From the NCBI GenBank assembly GCA_023441965.1, contig JAEZNB010000079.1, positions 1-64,000 on the forward strand: a stretch of 64,000 nucleotides of DNA, written 5' to 3'. This document shows, piece after piece, positions 1 through 8,990 of the stretch. Position numbers and translations under genes: made by a program. Every line of letters starts with the position of its first letter. Position 1 is the first letter of the stretch. Origin of the DNA: Bacillota bacterium. GTDB taxonomy: Bacteria > Bacillota > Clostridia > Lachnospirales > Lachnospiraceae. The notes under the pieces are model-generated. The model was not told where the DNA came from, did not search any database, and saw only the letters and a program-made list of their open reading frames with translations.

Positions 1-2
1 AT

Positions 3-1307
3 AGTGAGGACGGTTATCCTGAAGGAATATATTACGGTACCGTATACACACAGGAGCAGATCAACCAGGCTCTGGCCAGTGATGATCCCTATGCAGTGGT
101 ACCCAGCAGGGATGAAATCGGCCATGGGACCATGCTGGCCGGAATTGCCGCCGGTGCGGAAATACCCGAGGATAATTTCAGTGGTGTGGTTCCGGACTCC
201 AATTTAGTGGTTGTTAAGCTAAAGCCTGCCAAGGACTCGGTTCGGGAAATTTTTGCGATACCCCTGGATGTGCCTGCATATCAGGAGAATGATATCATCT
301 GGGGGGTGCAGTATATCATCGGTGTCGCCCAAAGATTGCGGATGCCGGTCTCCATCTGCATCGGACTAGGTACCTCTCAGGGCCCCCATGACGGCAGAGG
401 TATCCTGGGCTCCGTACTGTCAGTTACTGCGGATTTCGCAGGAGTTACCATATCGCTGTCCGCTGGAAACGAAGGGAATATGAGACGGCACTTCTACGGA
501 GAAATCAATCAGGATATCGGTTATACTACAGTAGAGCTGAATGTGGCCGAGAATGAAGGAGGCTTTACAATGGAGCTTTGGGGTGCTGCCCCCAGCACCT
601 ACTCCATAGACATCACCACCCCTTCCGGTGAATACGTCCCAAGAATTGCAGAGGGCTTAAGGGTCAGCCGTGAGATTTCCTTCATTTTTGATCCTACCGT
701 AATCCAGATAGACTATAATATGATAGAATCCCTGGTGGGAGATGAGCTGATTCTGATGCGCTTCCGCCGTCCCACTGCAGGGGTATGGACCTTTCAGGTT
801 TATGGCAGGGGAGATATTCCCGGCAGCTTTCATATTTGGCTTCCCATGGGCAATTTCATCTCACAGGATACCTATTTCGTACAGTCTAACCCTTATACTA
901 CGATTACTTCACCGGGCAATGCTTCCATTCCGATTACGGTAACTGCTTATAATCCGGCTACATCCACCCTCTATCAAAATGCCAGCAGAGGCTACACACG
1001 GCTGAATGAGATCAAACCGGATCTGGCAGCTCCGGGGGTGAATATTCAGGCACCCACAACAGTGCTGGGATTTACGGAGCTGACCGGGACCAGTGCGGCG
1101 GCTGCTCATATGGCAGGTATCGCAGCCATGTTTTTGGAGTGGGGGACAGTCAGGGGCAATTATCCGGGAATCGATACCGCTGAAGTGAAAAAGTTTCTGA
1201 TCCGGGGAGCAAGGCAAAGTCCCAGATTGCAGTACCCCAATCGGGATTGGGGGTATGGTGCGATTGATATCTATAATGTGTTCAATGTGCTTAGATCCGG
1301 AGGATAA
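3..1307 (+). CDS. Subtilisin-like S8 peptidase, Csp-like, 5' end outside the window
   Basis: This is a serine protease of family S8. The frame is open from the left edge, so the N-terminus and the catalytic Asp lie outside the window. The catalytic His motif is visible as DEIGHGT..AGIAAG, and the catalytic Ser motif near the C-terminus reads GTSAAAAHMAG, with Ala where most subtilases have Pro. About 200 residues of beta-rich sequence lie between the Asn-type motif (SLSAGNEG) and the Ser motif, which matches the jelly-roll insertion known in Csp germination proteases of Clostridia. Lachnospiraceae carry many such paralogues, so a germination role cannot be assigned from sequence alone. An internal GTG at 96 is only the first possible start inside the window and is not the real one. 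Confidence 0.88.
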   Translation, partial: SEDGYPEGIYYGTVYTQEQINQALASDDPYAVVPSRDEIGHGTMLAGIAAGAEIPEDNFSGVVPDSNLVVVKLKPAKDSVREIFAIPLDVPAYQENDIIWGVQYIIGVAQRLRMPVSICIGLGTSQGPHDGRGILGSVLSVTADFAGVTISLSAGNEGNMRRHFYGEINQDIGYTTVELNVAENEGGFTMELWGAAPSTYSIDITTPSGEYVPRIAEGLRVSREISFIFDPTVIQIDYNMIESLVGDELILMRFRRPTAGVWTFQVYGRGDIPGSFHIWLPMGNFISQDTYFVQSNPYTTITSPGNASIPITVTAYNPATSTLYQNASRGYTRLNEIKPDLAAPGVNIQAPTTVLGFTELTGTSAAAAHMAGIAAMFLEWGTVRGNYPGIDTAEVKKFLIRGARQSPRLQYPNRDWGYGAIDIYNVFNVLRSGG

Positions 1308-1426
1308 AAGAGGGGCTTCAGGTCTCCATCGGAAATAGCGGCAGCCTTTGCTGCCTCGACCTTATGGGACAAGCTATGGTGGCATATTAAGATTTCATTA
1401 AATATATTAGAGTTTTTCATTCTCTC

Positions 1427-1455
1427 TTGCAAAAGCACAGGGTTTACAGTATGAT
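1427..1455 (+). promoter_or_regulatory. Predicted promoter of the LiaF-like/DUF4097 pair
   Basis: TTGCAA at 1427-1432 and TATGAT at 1450-1455 are separated by 17 bp, about 40 bp upstream of the start at 1498. Prediction from sequence only. Confidence 0.5.
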
Positions 1456-1497
1456 AATGTCGTAGTTGACCAAAAAATAACAATTGTGGGAGGAGTT

Positions 1498-2223
1498 ATG
1501 AGAAATAAGATATCAAACTCAATTTGGGGTATTATATTCATTGTAATCGGAATCGGCATTGCCGGAAATGTAATGAACCTATGGTATTTTGATTTTTGGG
1601 ATACGCTTTTTGACCAAGGGCTGTGGACACTGTTCATCATCATTCCATGTGCGGTCAGCATTATTCGCGGAGGCTTCCATCTGGGCTCTGTCATCGGCTT
1701 AATCATCGGTATCATGCTGCTGGCTTCGTATCATATCGATTTTACTTTCGATTACTGGGGACTGATTGTTCCTGTTATATTGGTAAGCATCGGAATCAGA
1801 ATCATCTTTCAGGGATCCAACCGCAGAAGCTACAGATCCGAACATACTGCTCATACAGAGGGGCATTATGAGAGTAATACCGAGAAGACCTTTACCTCCG
1901 CACCCAAGGGCGAATATACAGCGGTATTTTCCAGCAATCATGTCAGACTGGACGGCGACTTTGGCGGCACGAACTTAAGTGCGATCTTCGGCGGCTTGGT
2001 ATTGGATCTTAGGGATGTGGTCCTAAGCGGTGATGTTACCATCAATGCTACTGCCGTTTTCGGAGGAATTGATATCTATGTGCCCAGAGGTGTCCGGGTC
2101 AAGGTTAATAATGTTCCGGTCTTTGGTGGTGTTAGTAACAAAAGCGGCTATCAGGCAGATGTAAATGCTCCGGTGATCTACCTGAATTCGACCACCATGT
2201 TTGGAGGGATCGATCTGAAATGA
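1498..2223 (+). CDS. LiaF-like membrane protein (DUF5668-type helices plus C-terminal beta domain)
   Basis: About 241 residues. The N-terminal 110 residues form roughly four short hydrophobic helices (IWGIIFIVIGIGIAG, LWTLFIIIPCAV, VIGLIIGIMLLA, LIVPVILVSIGIRII), as in LiaF/DUF5668 envelope-stress sensors. After a polar linker comes a Gly-rich repeat-like beta domain (AIFGGLVLDLRDVV, AVFGGIDIYVP, TMFGGIDL) typical of the LiaF C-terminus. The start at 1498 is chosen because GGGAGGAG lies just upstream; an in-frame GTG at 1486 lies before that site. The stop overlaps the next start (ATGA), so the two genes are translationally coupled. In relatives such proteins tune cell-envelope stress systems, but no LiaRS pair is adjacent here, so the role is inferred. 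Confidence 0.78.
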   Translation: MRNKISNSIWGIIFIVIGIGIAGNVMNLWYFDFWDTLFDQGLWTLFIIIPCAVSIIRGGFHLGSVIGLIIGIMLLASYHIDFTFDYWGLIVPVILVSIGIRIIFQGSNRRSYRSEHTAHTEGHYESNTEKTFTSAPKGEYTAVFSSNHVRLDGDFGGTNLSAIFGGLVLDLRDVVLSGDVTINATAVFGGIDIYVPRGVRVKVNNVPVFGGVSNKSGYQADVNAPVIYLNSTTMFGGIDLK

Positions 2224-3062
2224 ACCAATTCCAAAAGGTAACCAAGTATATCGCAATGACCTTTGCAGTTCTCCTGGCAGTCGGCATCATAACAATGGTT
2301 GCAGGGCTGGTATTGAATGTAATAGGCTTCATTACCGGCACACCGGTCTTTGGCAGCAGGAACCGAATCGATGCGGCATATGATTTCACCGGAGTGGAGA
2401 GCCTGGACATTGATAACTATGCAGGTACTCTGGAGATAATGGTCGGAGATACCTTCCGTGTGGAGGGACAAAAGGTACTGGAAAGCTTCAAGGCAGAAGT
2501 AACAGAGGATGGGACCCTGGTGGTGTCAGAACATAATAATAAACGCTTTCTTTGGTTTCGATTCAACTGGTTTGGCTCTCCGAATTCTAAGATCACGGTC
2601 TACCTTCCGCAGGATTTTATCGCAAAGGAAGCAAGGATTGATACCGGGGCAGGAAATACCAGGATCGAAGGCTTACATGCTAAGGAGCTTATCCTCTCGG
2701 TAGGCGCCGGAAGTGTCAGTGGAGACCGGGTTCTGGCAGAGAAGGTAAAGCTGAATGGCGGTATCGGCTCGCTTACCTTAAGTGGAGTCAGCTTTGAGGA
2801 TGCAGACATCGATAGCGGAATCGGCAGCACGAGAATAGAAGGTGAGCTGCTCGGGAAGAGTAAGATAGATTGCGGTATCGGTGATGTGAAGCTGGAGCTG
2901 ATCGGCTCCAGAGAGGATTATAGTCTGGATGTGGATGCCGGTATCGGGTCTGTCAGAGTGAACGGAGATAAGCTCCATGCTTCTGACCATAAGGAGGATG
3001 CAAAGCATTCACTGAAGGTAGAAGGCGGAATCGGAAAGATTTACATAGACTTTCGTGACTGA
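2220..3062 (+). CDS. DUF4097-family beta-solenoid membrane protein
   Basis: 280 residues: one N-terminal transmembrane helix (about residues 10-37), then an extracytoplasmic domain with repeated strand-turn units (RIDTGAGNTRIEG, LSVGAGSVSG, LNGGIGSLTLSG, IDSGIGSTRIEG, IDCGIGDVKLEL, VDAGIGSVRVNG, VEGGIGKIYI). This is the characteristic DUF4097/putative adhesin solenoid. It overlaps the LiaF-like gene by four bases and is followed by a terminator at 3148, so the two form a closed operon. The usual context of such pairs is envelope homeostasis; the precise function is unknown. Confidence 0.8.
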   Translation: MNQFQKVTKYIAMTFAVLLAVGIITMVAGLVLNVIGFITGTPVFGSRNRIDAAYDFTGVESLDIDNYAGTLEIMVGDTFRVEGQKVLESFKAEVTEDGTLVVSEHNNKRFLWFRFNWFGSPNSKITVYLPQDFIAKEARIDTGAGNTRIEGLHAKELILSVGAGSVSGDRVLAEKVKLNGGIGSLTLSGVSFEDADIDSGIGSTRIEGELLGKSKIDCGIGDVKLELIGSREDYSLDVDAGIGSVRVNGDKLHASDHKEDAKHSLKVEGGIGKIYIDFRD

Positions 3063-3147
3063 TCCAAAGTTATCTTCTCCGATCCCTTGAAATCCGACGG
3101 ATAAGAGTTGCATTTTATGGTCAATAATATTAAAATAATAAGAAACA

Positions 3148-3186
3148 GGGGACGTTAGCTTAAGAAATCGTAACGTCCCCGTTTTA
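3148..3186 (+). terminator. Rho-independent terminator after the DUF4097 gene
   Basis: GGGGACGTTA (3148-3157) pairs perfectly with TAACGTCCCC (3171-3180), followed by GTTTTAT. Confidence 0.8.
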
Positions 3187-3228
3187 TCGACTGAATAAGT
3201 TAACTTAAGGGATGCTAAGGAGAGAACA

Positions 3229-4587
3229 ATGAACAAAAAGAGTATAGCGGGACTGTTTTTGTTTGGCTGTCTGGTCATGAGCTTATTGATTTATGGTGCT
3301 GTGATGATGACCGGAGGCTGGGATGGAGCGGATGCCCACCAGAGCAGTATAGCTGAGGAGAAAGGGACGGAGATCGCCGCTAACCCTAACACATCCCGGA
3401 GCTTAGAGGATAGCACTGCATGGGTGGGAGCCGGTCAGGGAGCTGACCTACCTGCTGATGTTCAGCCTGAGGGTGGGAACGCCGGACCGGAGGGTGGAAA
3501 CGCCGGACCGGAGGGAGAGAACGCCGGACCGAAGGATGAGAGCGCCGGACCGGAGGATGAGAATACCCGGCAGGAGAATCAGGATACCCGGCAGGATCCC
3601 CAAAGCATGGCAGAGGCAGGATCGGAGCAGGCGGTGGAGACAACCGATACCGCTTTGGCTTCTGCGATTGAAAAAGGCGCTGTTCTTGAAAAAGAAGTAT
3701 GTAAGCTGATCGTAGACAGTACCCAGGTGGATTATAGGTCCTATCTGCCTGAAGTGATGGAATCCGACAGAGTACTGGAGGAAGCATTGCAGATAGAGAA
3801 TCCCAAGCTAAGTATAAAGGCACAGGCTGCGATTCTCTTTGATGCCGATACGATGGAGGTTCTTTTCTATAAAAACCCCTGTGAGGCGGTTTTCCCGGCC
3901 AGTACGGCCAAACTGCTGACCTGTCTTGTGGTATTGGACTGGTGCAGCCCGGAGGAGAAGGTCCGGATCTCCAATGAAATCCGAATGATTGCAAGAGATT
4001 CTACCACAGCCGGTTTATACCCGGGGCAAGTGGTAACCATAAGACACCTTTTAGAGGGTATGCTGTTGCCCTCCGGTAATGATGCCGCTTATGCTGCGGC
4101 AACCTATGTGGGTAGGAAGTCCATGAAGAAGGAAGGAGCCAGGAGGGAGGATGCTGTGGCAGAATTCGTCCGCCTGATGAACGACAAGGCCAAGCAGCTC
4201 GGGGTATTGAATTCCTCCTTTAAGACTCCGGACGGATATGATGCCATTGGGCAGTATACAACCGCCTATGATATGGGCTTGATTGGTGTGGCTGCAATGA
4301 AGAATGAGATCATTATCGAGATCAGTAAGAAAGGCAGCTCCCATAACAGATTTATCACCGGAGATCAGGTGACCTGGAGAAATACCAATGCTTTGGTCAG
4401 AAAGGACAGCGGAAGCTATTACTCCCCATGTATCGGACTGAAGACCGGTACCAGTACCATGGCAGGGAAATGTCTGATCGCGGCGGGAAAATTGAATGGA
4501 AAGGAAGTTCTGGGCGTCGTCATGAACTCCACACAGACAGGCAGATGGAGTGATGCCAAGACCTTATTGGACTACGGACTTCATTAG
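3229..4587 (+). CDS. D-alanyl-D-alanine carboxypeptidase (peptidase S11), with a repetitive linker
   Basis: 452 residues. Penicillin-binding D,D-carboxypeptidase that trims the terminal D-Ala of peptidoglycan stem peptides outside the membrane. An N-terminal helix (about residues 4-28) serves as signal or anchor. A long acidic low-complexity linker follows, including five 7-residue units of the type PEGGNAG. The catalytic domain shows all three motifs: SxxK as STAK (S225, K228), SGN (282-284) and KTG (405-407). The C-terminus ends soon after the KTG segment, so the usual PBP5_C membrane-anchoring domain is missing and the N-terminal helix is the likely anchor. AGGAGAG lies 5-10 bases before the ATG. 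Confidence 0.9.
   Translation: MNKKSIAGLFLFGCLVMSLLIYGAVMMTGGWDGADAHQSSIAEEKGTEIAANPNTSRSLEDSTAWVGAGQGADLPADVQPEGGNAGPEGGNAGPEGENAGPKDESAGPEDENTRQENQDTRQDPQSMAEAGSEQAVETTDTALASAIEKGAVLEKEVCKLIVDSTQVDYRSYLPEVMESDRVLEEALQIENPKLSIKAQAAILFDADTMEVLFYKNPCEAVFPASTAKLLTCLVVLDWCSPEEKVRISNEIRMIARDSTTAGLYPGQVVTIRHLLEGMLLPSGNDAAYAAATYVGRKSMKKEGARREDAVAEFVRLMNDKAKQLGVLNSSFKTPDGYDAIGQYTTAYDMGLIGVAAMKNEIIIEISKKGSSHNRFITGDQVTWRNTNALVRKDSGSYYSPCIGLKTGTSTMAGKCLIAAGKLNGKEVLGVVMNSTQTGRWSDAKTLLDYGLH
3466..3570 (+). repeat. Five tandem 21-bp coding repeats in the carboxypeptidase linker
   Basis: Five in-frame 7-codon units encode PEGGNAG, PEGGNAG, PEGENAG, PKDESAG and PEDENTR. They decay from left to right. Such repeats are prone to copy-number change by slippage and probably only set the length of the spacer between membrane anchor and catalytic domain. 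Confidence 0.8.
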
Positions 4588-4677
4588 GCTTAGGATTGAT
4601 ACGTAAGATGATTCGAGGAAGGGAAGCATACTTGCTTATGATATAACATGAAATTGATATGAATTAGGGGGAAGGTT

Positions 4678-5583
4678 ATGGAACAGCTTGATATGGACCG
4701 GGGTCAGATATTACGTAGGGTAGGTTGGGCTCTTTTTTTGATGGTGCTGTGTAATCTGGCGGCACAGCTTATCCTTCATTCGTTGATACAGAGGTATTTT
4801 CCGGCATTTTATCAGTCGGAATATTATGGAGTGGTGATTACCCTGCTGACTGTGGCTGGGGTAGGGTACCCTGTCTTCCTGACAGTAATAAGGAAGGTGC
4901 CGGATAGTATACCGATGGGAGGAGGAGCAGCGAAGCTTTCCTTTCGACAGTTTATCGGCTTGTTTTTCGTATGCACGGCTGTTATGTATCTGTCCAGCTT
5001 TGCCGGTTCCATCATAAGTCTGTTGCTTACAAAGCTTAAAGGAAGTGAAGTGGGCAATCCCGTAGAGGAATTCCTAAGCAACAGTAACATATATCTGAAT
5101 GCCTTGTACATTGCCATCATCGGACCGGCCATGGAGGAATATATCTTCCGGAAGGTTCTGCTGAATAAGCTGCGCAGATTTGGAGACCTGCCTGCCATTC
5201 TTTTTACTTCCATAGCCTTCGGGCTGTATCACCTGAATCTATCCCAGTTTATTTATGCCACCACCTTGGGCATGATCTTTTCCTATACGGCAATCAGGAC
5301 CAATACGATTAAGTATACGATCATCATACATATCATGATCAATACGATTGGTTCGGTAATCGCGCCGCTGACCCTGAACAACAATAACGCAATGCTTCTA
5401 CTGTCCCTGTGGGTAATAGTCTCCATCGTGATCGGGATGACCCTGTTCCAGAAGAATAGAAGGGGAATCCTGCTGGAGGGCGGAGAGGAAGAGGTGGATA
5501 AGAAAACGGAATACTATCTGCATATCGGTACGGTGCTTTACTTCCTGGTCTGTGTCATCATGATGGTGCTACAGATCTTATAG
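4678..5583 (+). CDS. CPBP-family intramembrane glutamic endopeptidase
   Basis: 301 residues with about seven or eight hydrophobic helices. The family signature is present: EEYIFR at residues 153-158 (diacidic Glu pair plus Arg), then FGLYHLNLSQ and HIMINT supplying the conserved His residues. CPBP (Abi/Rce1-like) proteases cleave substrates within the membrane; in Firmicutes some process prenylated or secreted peptides. GGGGGAAGG precedes the ATG. No bacteriocin or peptide substrate is encoded next to it, so its substrate is unknown. Confidence 0.87.
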   Translation: MEQLDMDRGQILRRVGWALFLMVLCNLAAQLILHSLIQRYFPAFYQSEYYGVVITLLTVAGVGYPVFLTVIRKVPDSIPMGGGAAKLSFRQFIGLFFVCTAVMYLSSFAGSIISLLLTKLKGSEVGNPVEEFLSNSNIYLNALYIAIIGPAMEEYIFRKVLLNKLRRFGDLPAILFTSIAFGLYHLNLSQFIYATTLGMIFSYTAIRTNTIKYTIIIHIMINTIGSVIAPLTLNNNNAMLLLSLWVIVSIVIGMTLFQKNRRGILLEGGEEEVDKKTEYYLHIGTVLYFLVCVIMMVLQIL

Positions 5584-5750
5584 CGCTTATTCACAAGGAA
5601 GTACAAAAAAACGATGACATAAACCATGGTAATACAGAGCTGAATTGGATATGATGAAGATAGGACCTAAGACCGGAATCTAAAGCAGCTGCAAGAGAAA
5701 GGTTAAAAGCTTTCTTAGCTGCATGACATACGTTTAGAAAGGAGAAGCAA

Positions 5751-6917
5751 ATGAATAATTTTACTTTTTACAGCCCTACTTATTTTGCCTTCGGAAGAGG
5801 TACTGAGAATGAAGCAGGACATTATGTGAAGCGTTTTGGCGGTAACCGGGTTCTGATCCATTACGGCGGAGGCTCTGTGGTGAGATCGGGGCTCCTGGAT
5901 CGGGTAAAGGCTTCTTTAGAGAAGGAGAATATCAGCTATATCGAACTGGGAGGAGTAAGACCCAATCCCAGAAGCGGACTGGTTTATCAGGGAATTGAGC
6001 TTGCGAGGAAGGAAGCGGTAGATTTTATCCTGGCGGTTGGAGGAGGAAGTGTAATCGATTCTTCGAAGGCAATTGCAGCAGGTGTCTTATATGACGGAGA
6101 TTTCTGGGATTTCTTTGAGGGTAAGCCTGTTACCCAAGCTCTGAAGGTAGGTACGGTACTGACGATTGCTGCGGCAGGAAGTGAAGGATCAGGGGACACT
6201 GTCATCACGAAGGAAGATGGCATGCTCAAGCGCGGTGCCGGCGGAGAGGCCTTAAGACCGGCATTCTCCATCCTAAATCCGGAGCTGACCCAGTCTCTCC
6301 CTGCTTATCAGACGGCAGCAGGAGCAACTGATATCATGGCCCATGTATTTGAACGCTACTTTACGAACACCAAGGAGGTCGAAATTACAGACCGTCTTTG
6401 TGAGGCAGTGCTGATGACCATGATTAAGGAGGTTCCGAGGGCAATTAAGGATCCGAATAATTATGAGGCAAGAGCCAATATTATGTGGGCCGGTATGGTA
6501 GCCCATAATAATCTGGTAGGAGTAGGACGGGAGCAGGATTGGGCAAGCCATGGCATTGAGCATGAGCTGTCTGCCCTGTATGATGTGGCCCATGGAGCAG
6601 GACTTGCCGTGATTTTCCCGGCTTGGATGACTTTTGTATATAAGCATGACATCAACCGCTTTGCTCAGTTTGCAGTCAGAGTATGGGGCTGTCAGATGAA
6701 CTATCAAAATCCGGAGGAGACCGCTCTGGAGGGAATCAGCCGCTTAAAGCGTTTCTTAAGCTCCATCGGAATGCCGATCAATTTCAGGGAGCTGGGTGCC
6801 AAGGAAGAGGATATTCCTTATATGGCAGAGAAGATGGGACTTGGCAAGGGAACCCGGGGCAGCTTCATTCCTCTGACCACAAAGGATGTGGAAGAGATCT
6901 ACCGTCTGGCCCTATAG
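5751..6917 (+). CDS. Iron-containing alcohol dehydrogenase (butanol dehydrogenase type)
   Basis: 388 residues. Group III Fe-dependent alcohol dehydrogenase that reduces aldehydes with NAD(P)H, probably in fermentation or aldehyde detoxification. Visible features: a GGGSVIDSSKAIAAG nucleotide-binding loop near residue 97, and metal-binding residues in the segments ATDIMAHVFERYF and SHGIEHELSALYDVAHGAGLA. The length and order match YqhD/BdhA enzymes. GAAAGGAG lies 8 bases before the ATG. The 167-bp gap before it contains a nested imperfect hairpin (GCAGCT..AGCTGC with an inner AGAAAG/CTTTCT) but no clear promoter. Confidence 0.9.
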   Translation: MNNFTFYSPTYFAFGRGTENEAGHYVKRFGGNRVLIHYGGGSVVRSGLLDRVKASLEKENISYIELGGVRPNPRSGLVYQGIELARKEAVDFILAVGGGSVIDSSKAIAAGVLYDGDFWDFFEGKPVTQALKVGTVLTIAAAGSEGSGDTVITKEDGMLKRGAGGEALRPAFSILNPELTQSLPAYQTAAGATDIMAHVFERYFTNTKEVEITDRLCEAVLMTMIKEVPRAIKDPNNYEARANIMWAGMVAHNNLVGVGREQDWASHGIEHELSALYDVAHGAGLAVIFPAWMTFVYKHDINRFAQFAVRVWGCQMNYQNPEETALEGISRLKRFLSSIGMPINFRELGAKEEDIPYMAEKMGLGKGTRGSFIPLTTKDVEEIYRLAL

Positions 6918-6985
6918 GGCGAAGCATATTCGGAAGCCTCCTCTGGGTTGGGTCTGTAGAGATCCCCAGGCTGACTGTTCCGGTT

Positions 6986-8839
6986 CTACCGCTTCCTTGC
7001 GATGTGGAAGAGGGACTTACCTGACAGCATTCTGTCCAGCAGCTCGATCAGACTGTCGTTGGTACTGTCGCGGTAGAGGACTTCCTTTGCTAGATATGGA
7101 TTATCCGTAATAATATTATCCACTCCGAGAGACTTCATCCGTTCCATCTCTCTCTCGGTATTCACCGTCCAGGCATGAATCGCTTTACCTGCCCGGTGCG
7201 TGGTTTCAACAAGGGATTTTGTTATGAAGGAGGATTTCATGCTGACAAAATCAATCTCAGCCTTATTGTAGAAATTACCGTAGGCTGCGTTGAGGATGTA
7301 TCCGGTATGAAGTTCCTCCTTCAATTCTTTTATTTTCACCAGGGTGCTAAAGCTGCTGGAGGAGATAATGCATTGATTCTCAAAATCATATTCCTCGATC
7401 AGGCTGACCAGCTGTTCCTCCAGGTTCTTTTCCCGTCCGTGGAGCTTGAGCTCAATGTTGAGCTGAATATTACCCTTGCATAGCTCCAGAGCCTCTGCCA
7501 GAGTGGGGATTTTGGCTCCGGCATATTCTTTGCCGAACCAGGAGCCGGCATCCAGTTCCCGGAGCTGTTCATAGGTCATTTCCCACACGAATTTGTTCAA
7601 TCCGGTGGTCCGCCACAGGCTGTAGTCATGCACCAGCACCAGGGTTCCGTCCTTGGCCTGCTGAACATCGATTTCTGCGTAATCAGCCATGGCTTCAATG
7701 GCACTTTCCAGAGAGACCAACGTATTTTCGGGAGCTGCTGCAGAATTCCCCCGGTGTGAGGTGATCCGGATGCCGATCAGAGCCTCCTTCAGACTGTAGG
7801 AATCATTCCTTATCGTTAGGTAGAGGTTCAGCATACCGGCACCAAGCAGGCCCAATAGGGTTAGTACAGCAATCCTTTTACGGGCAGTTGTGCGGAGAGG
7901 GTCAGGCTCCTTGGGCTCTATCATCGGAGCCTTACAAGCGGAAAGGGAATGATCCTCCTGATATCGGCAGAACATAGTGGAGATCATATTCATATTAATA
8001 ATAAAGCAGAGCATGCCGGAAAAAATATAGAAATAGGTGGTCACCTTGGGGTAGTAGGATAGGAATACGGATATGACAAGGTTTTTCTCTGCTAATAGAT
8101 ATACCAGCAGAGCAGTAAGAAAGAGCAGGGTATAATAAAGCACATAAAATAGCAGTGCCAGAAGAGTATTTGTTATTCCAAGGGTAAGGAGGATGCTAAG
8201 CTTATGCTCCTCAAACAGCCTTTTGGAGGCTTCCAGCCCCTTCGTGAAGCCGGTCCGCCCATGCAGGCAAAAATGCAGCAGGAAGATACCCCGGATGGCG
8301 ATAAAGCAAAGCAGAAGCAAAAGCAGCAATAAGAGTCCCTTAACAAAGGCTGTATCAGCAAAACCGGCAGGCAGATGGTCCTTCAAATCCAGATTAAGGA
8401 TGAGGCTGACGATCACCGGTACATTCATGGTGATATAGAGAAGCAGGCTGAAGAGGGGCAAGAGTATATTGCCCTTAAACACTTCCTTTATAGCCTTGAA
8501 CAGACCAAGAGCCAGGATACGGAGATAATTCGGCTTCTTCTGTCCGGCTTCATAACAGCAGTATTGAAGATGGGTTGACATCATGATCAGCAGAAAAAGA
8601 GCGATCAGCAGGAGTAAAGCAACAAGTAACAGAAGAGCAGGGGGATACCGAAGAAAGCTTAGGATATTTTTATCTGTCAGGTAACTATGGCCCCAAAGGC
8701 CAAGCACATAGGAGACAAGGACACTGATCAACGGAAGAATCAGCAGGATAAAGAGAAGGAGAAAGAAGGTCTGAAGCAGCAGCATGGGTCTATTCTGTGC
8801 ATTCATAATCCGGCGGTAGAGTCGATGGATATGCTTCAT
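6986..8839 (-). CDS. Glycerophosphodiester phosphodiesterase with a multi-spanning membrane domain
   Basis: 617 residues, convergent with the alcohol dehydrogenase. The first 350 residues contain about eight transmembrane helices (GDPD membrane domain). After a final helix (IAVLTLLGLLGAGMLNLYLTI) comes a complete GDPD barrel: ITSHRGNSAAAPENTLVSLESAIE (substrate and metal His/Arg), EIDVQQAKDGTLVLVHD and a C-terminal AWTVNTE..DNIITDNP. The enzyme splits glycerophosphodiesters to glycerol-3-phosphate and an alcohol, and the topology would put the catalytic domain outside the membrane. It could act on lipoteichoic-acid or phospholipid headgroups; the substrate is inferred only from family. Confidence 0.9.
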   Translation of the reverse strand: MKHIHRLYRRIMNAQNRPMLLLQTFFLLLFILLILPLISVLVSYVLGLWGHSYLTDKNILSFLRYPPALLLLVALLLLIALFLLIMMSTHLQYCCYEAGQKKPNYLRILALGLFKAIKEVFKGNILLPLFSLLLYITMNVPVIVSLILNLDLKDHLPAGFADTAFVKGLLLLLLLLLCFIAIRGIFLLHFCLHGRTGFTKGLEASKRLFEEHKLSILLTLGITNTLLALLFYVLYYTLLFLTALLVYLLAEKNLVISVFLSYYPKVTTYFYIFSGMLCFIINMNMISTMFCRYQEDHSLSACKAPMIEPKEPDPLRTTARKRIAVLTLLGLLGAGMLNLYLTIRNDSYSLKEALIGIRITSHRGNSAAAPENTLVSLESAIEAMADYAEIDVQQAKDGTLVLVHDYSLWRTTGLNKFVWEMTYEQLRELDAGSWFGKEYAGAKIPTLAEALELCKGNIQLNIELKLHGREKNLEEQLVSLIEEYDFENQCIISSSSFSTLVKIKELKEELHTGYILNAAYGNFYNKAEIDFVSMKSSFITKSLVETTHRAGKAIHAWTVNTEREMERMKSLGVDNIITDNPYLAKEVLYRDSTNDSLIELLDRMLSGKSLFHIARKR

Positions 8840-8922
8840 AAGAATCCCCTCTTATCATAGTAATAATAATTATTATAGTCAATTCGAATGAATTATGCAA
8901 TCACTCCGGTCTCATAAAACAA

Positions 8923-8950
8923 TTGATTTTATACAGAACTATGCTAGAAT
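8923..8950 (+). promoter_or_regulatory. Predicted promoter of the CDF transporter gene
   Basis: TTGATT (8923-8928) and TAGAAT (8945-8950) with a 16-bp spacer, about 40 bp before the chosen start. Confidence 0.45.
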
Positions 8951-8990
8951 GTAGATATTCCAGTATTTGACTAGGAAGGGAGCTGTAAGC

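Noticed and set aside
3386..3994. 202-codon minus-strand ORF inside the carboxypeptidase gene
   Set aside because: It mirrors the repetitive linker and the conserved catalytic gene on the plus strand.
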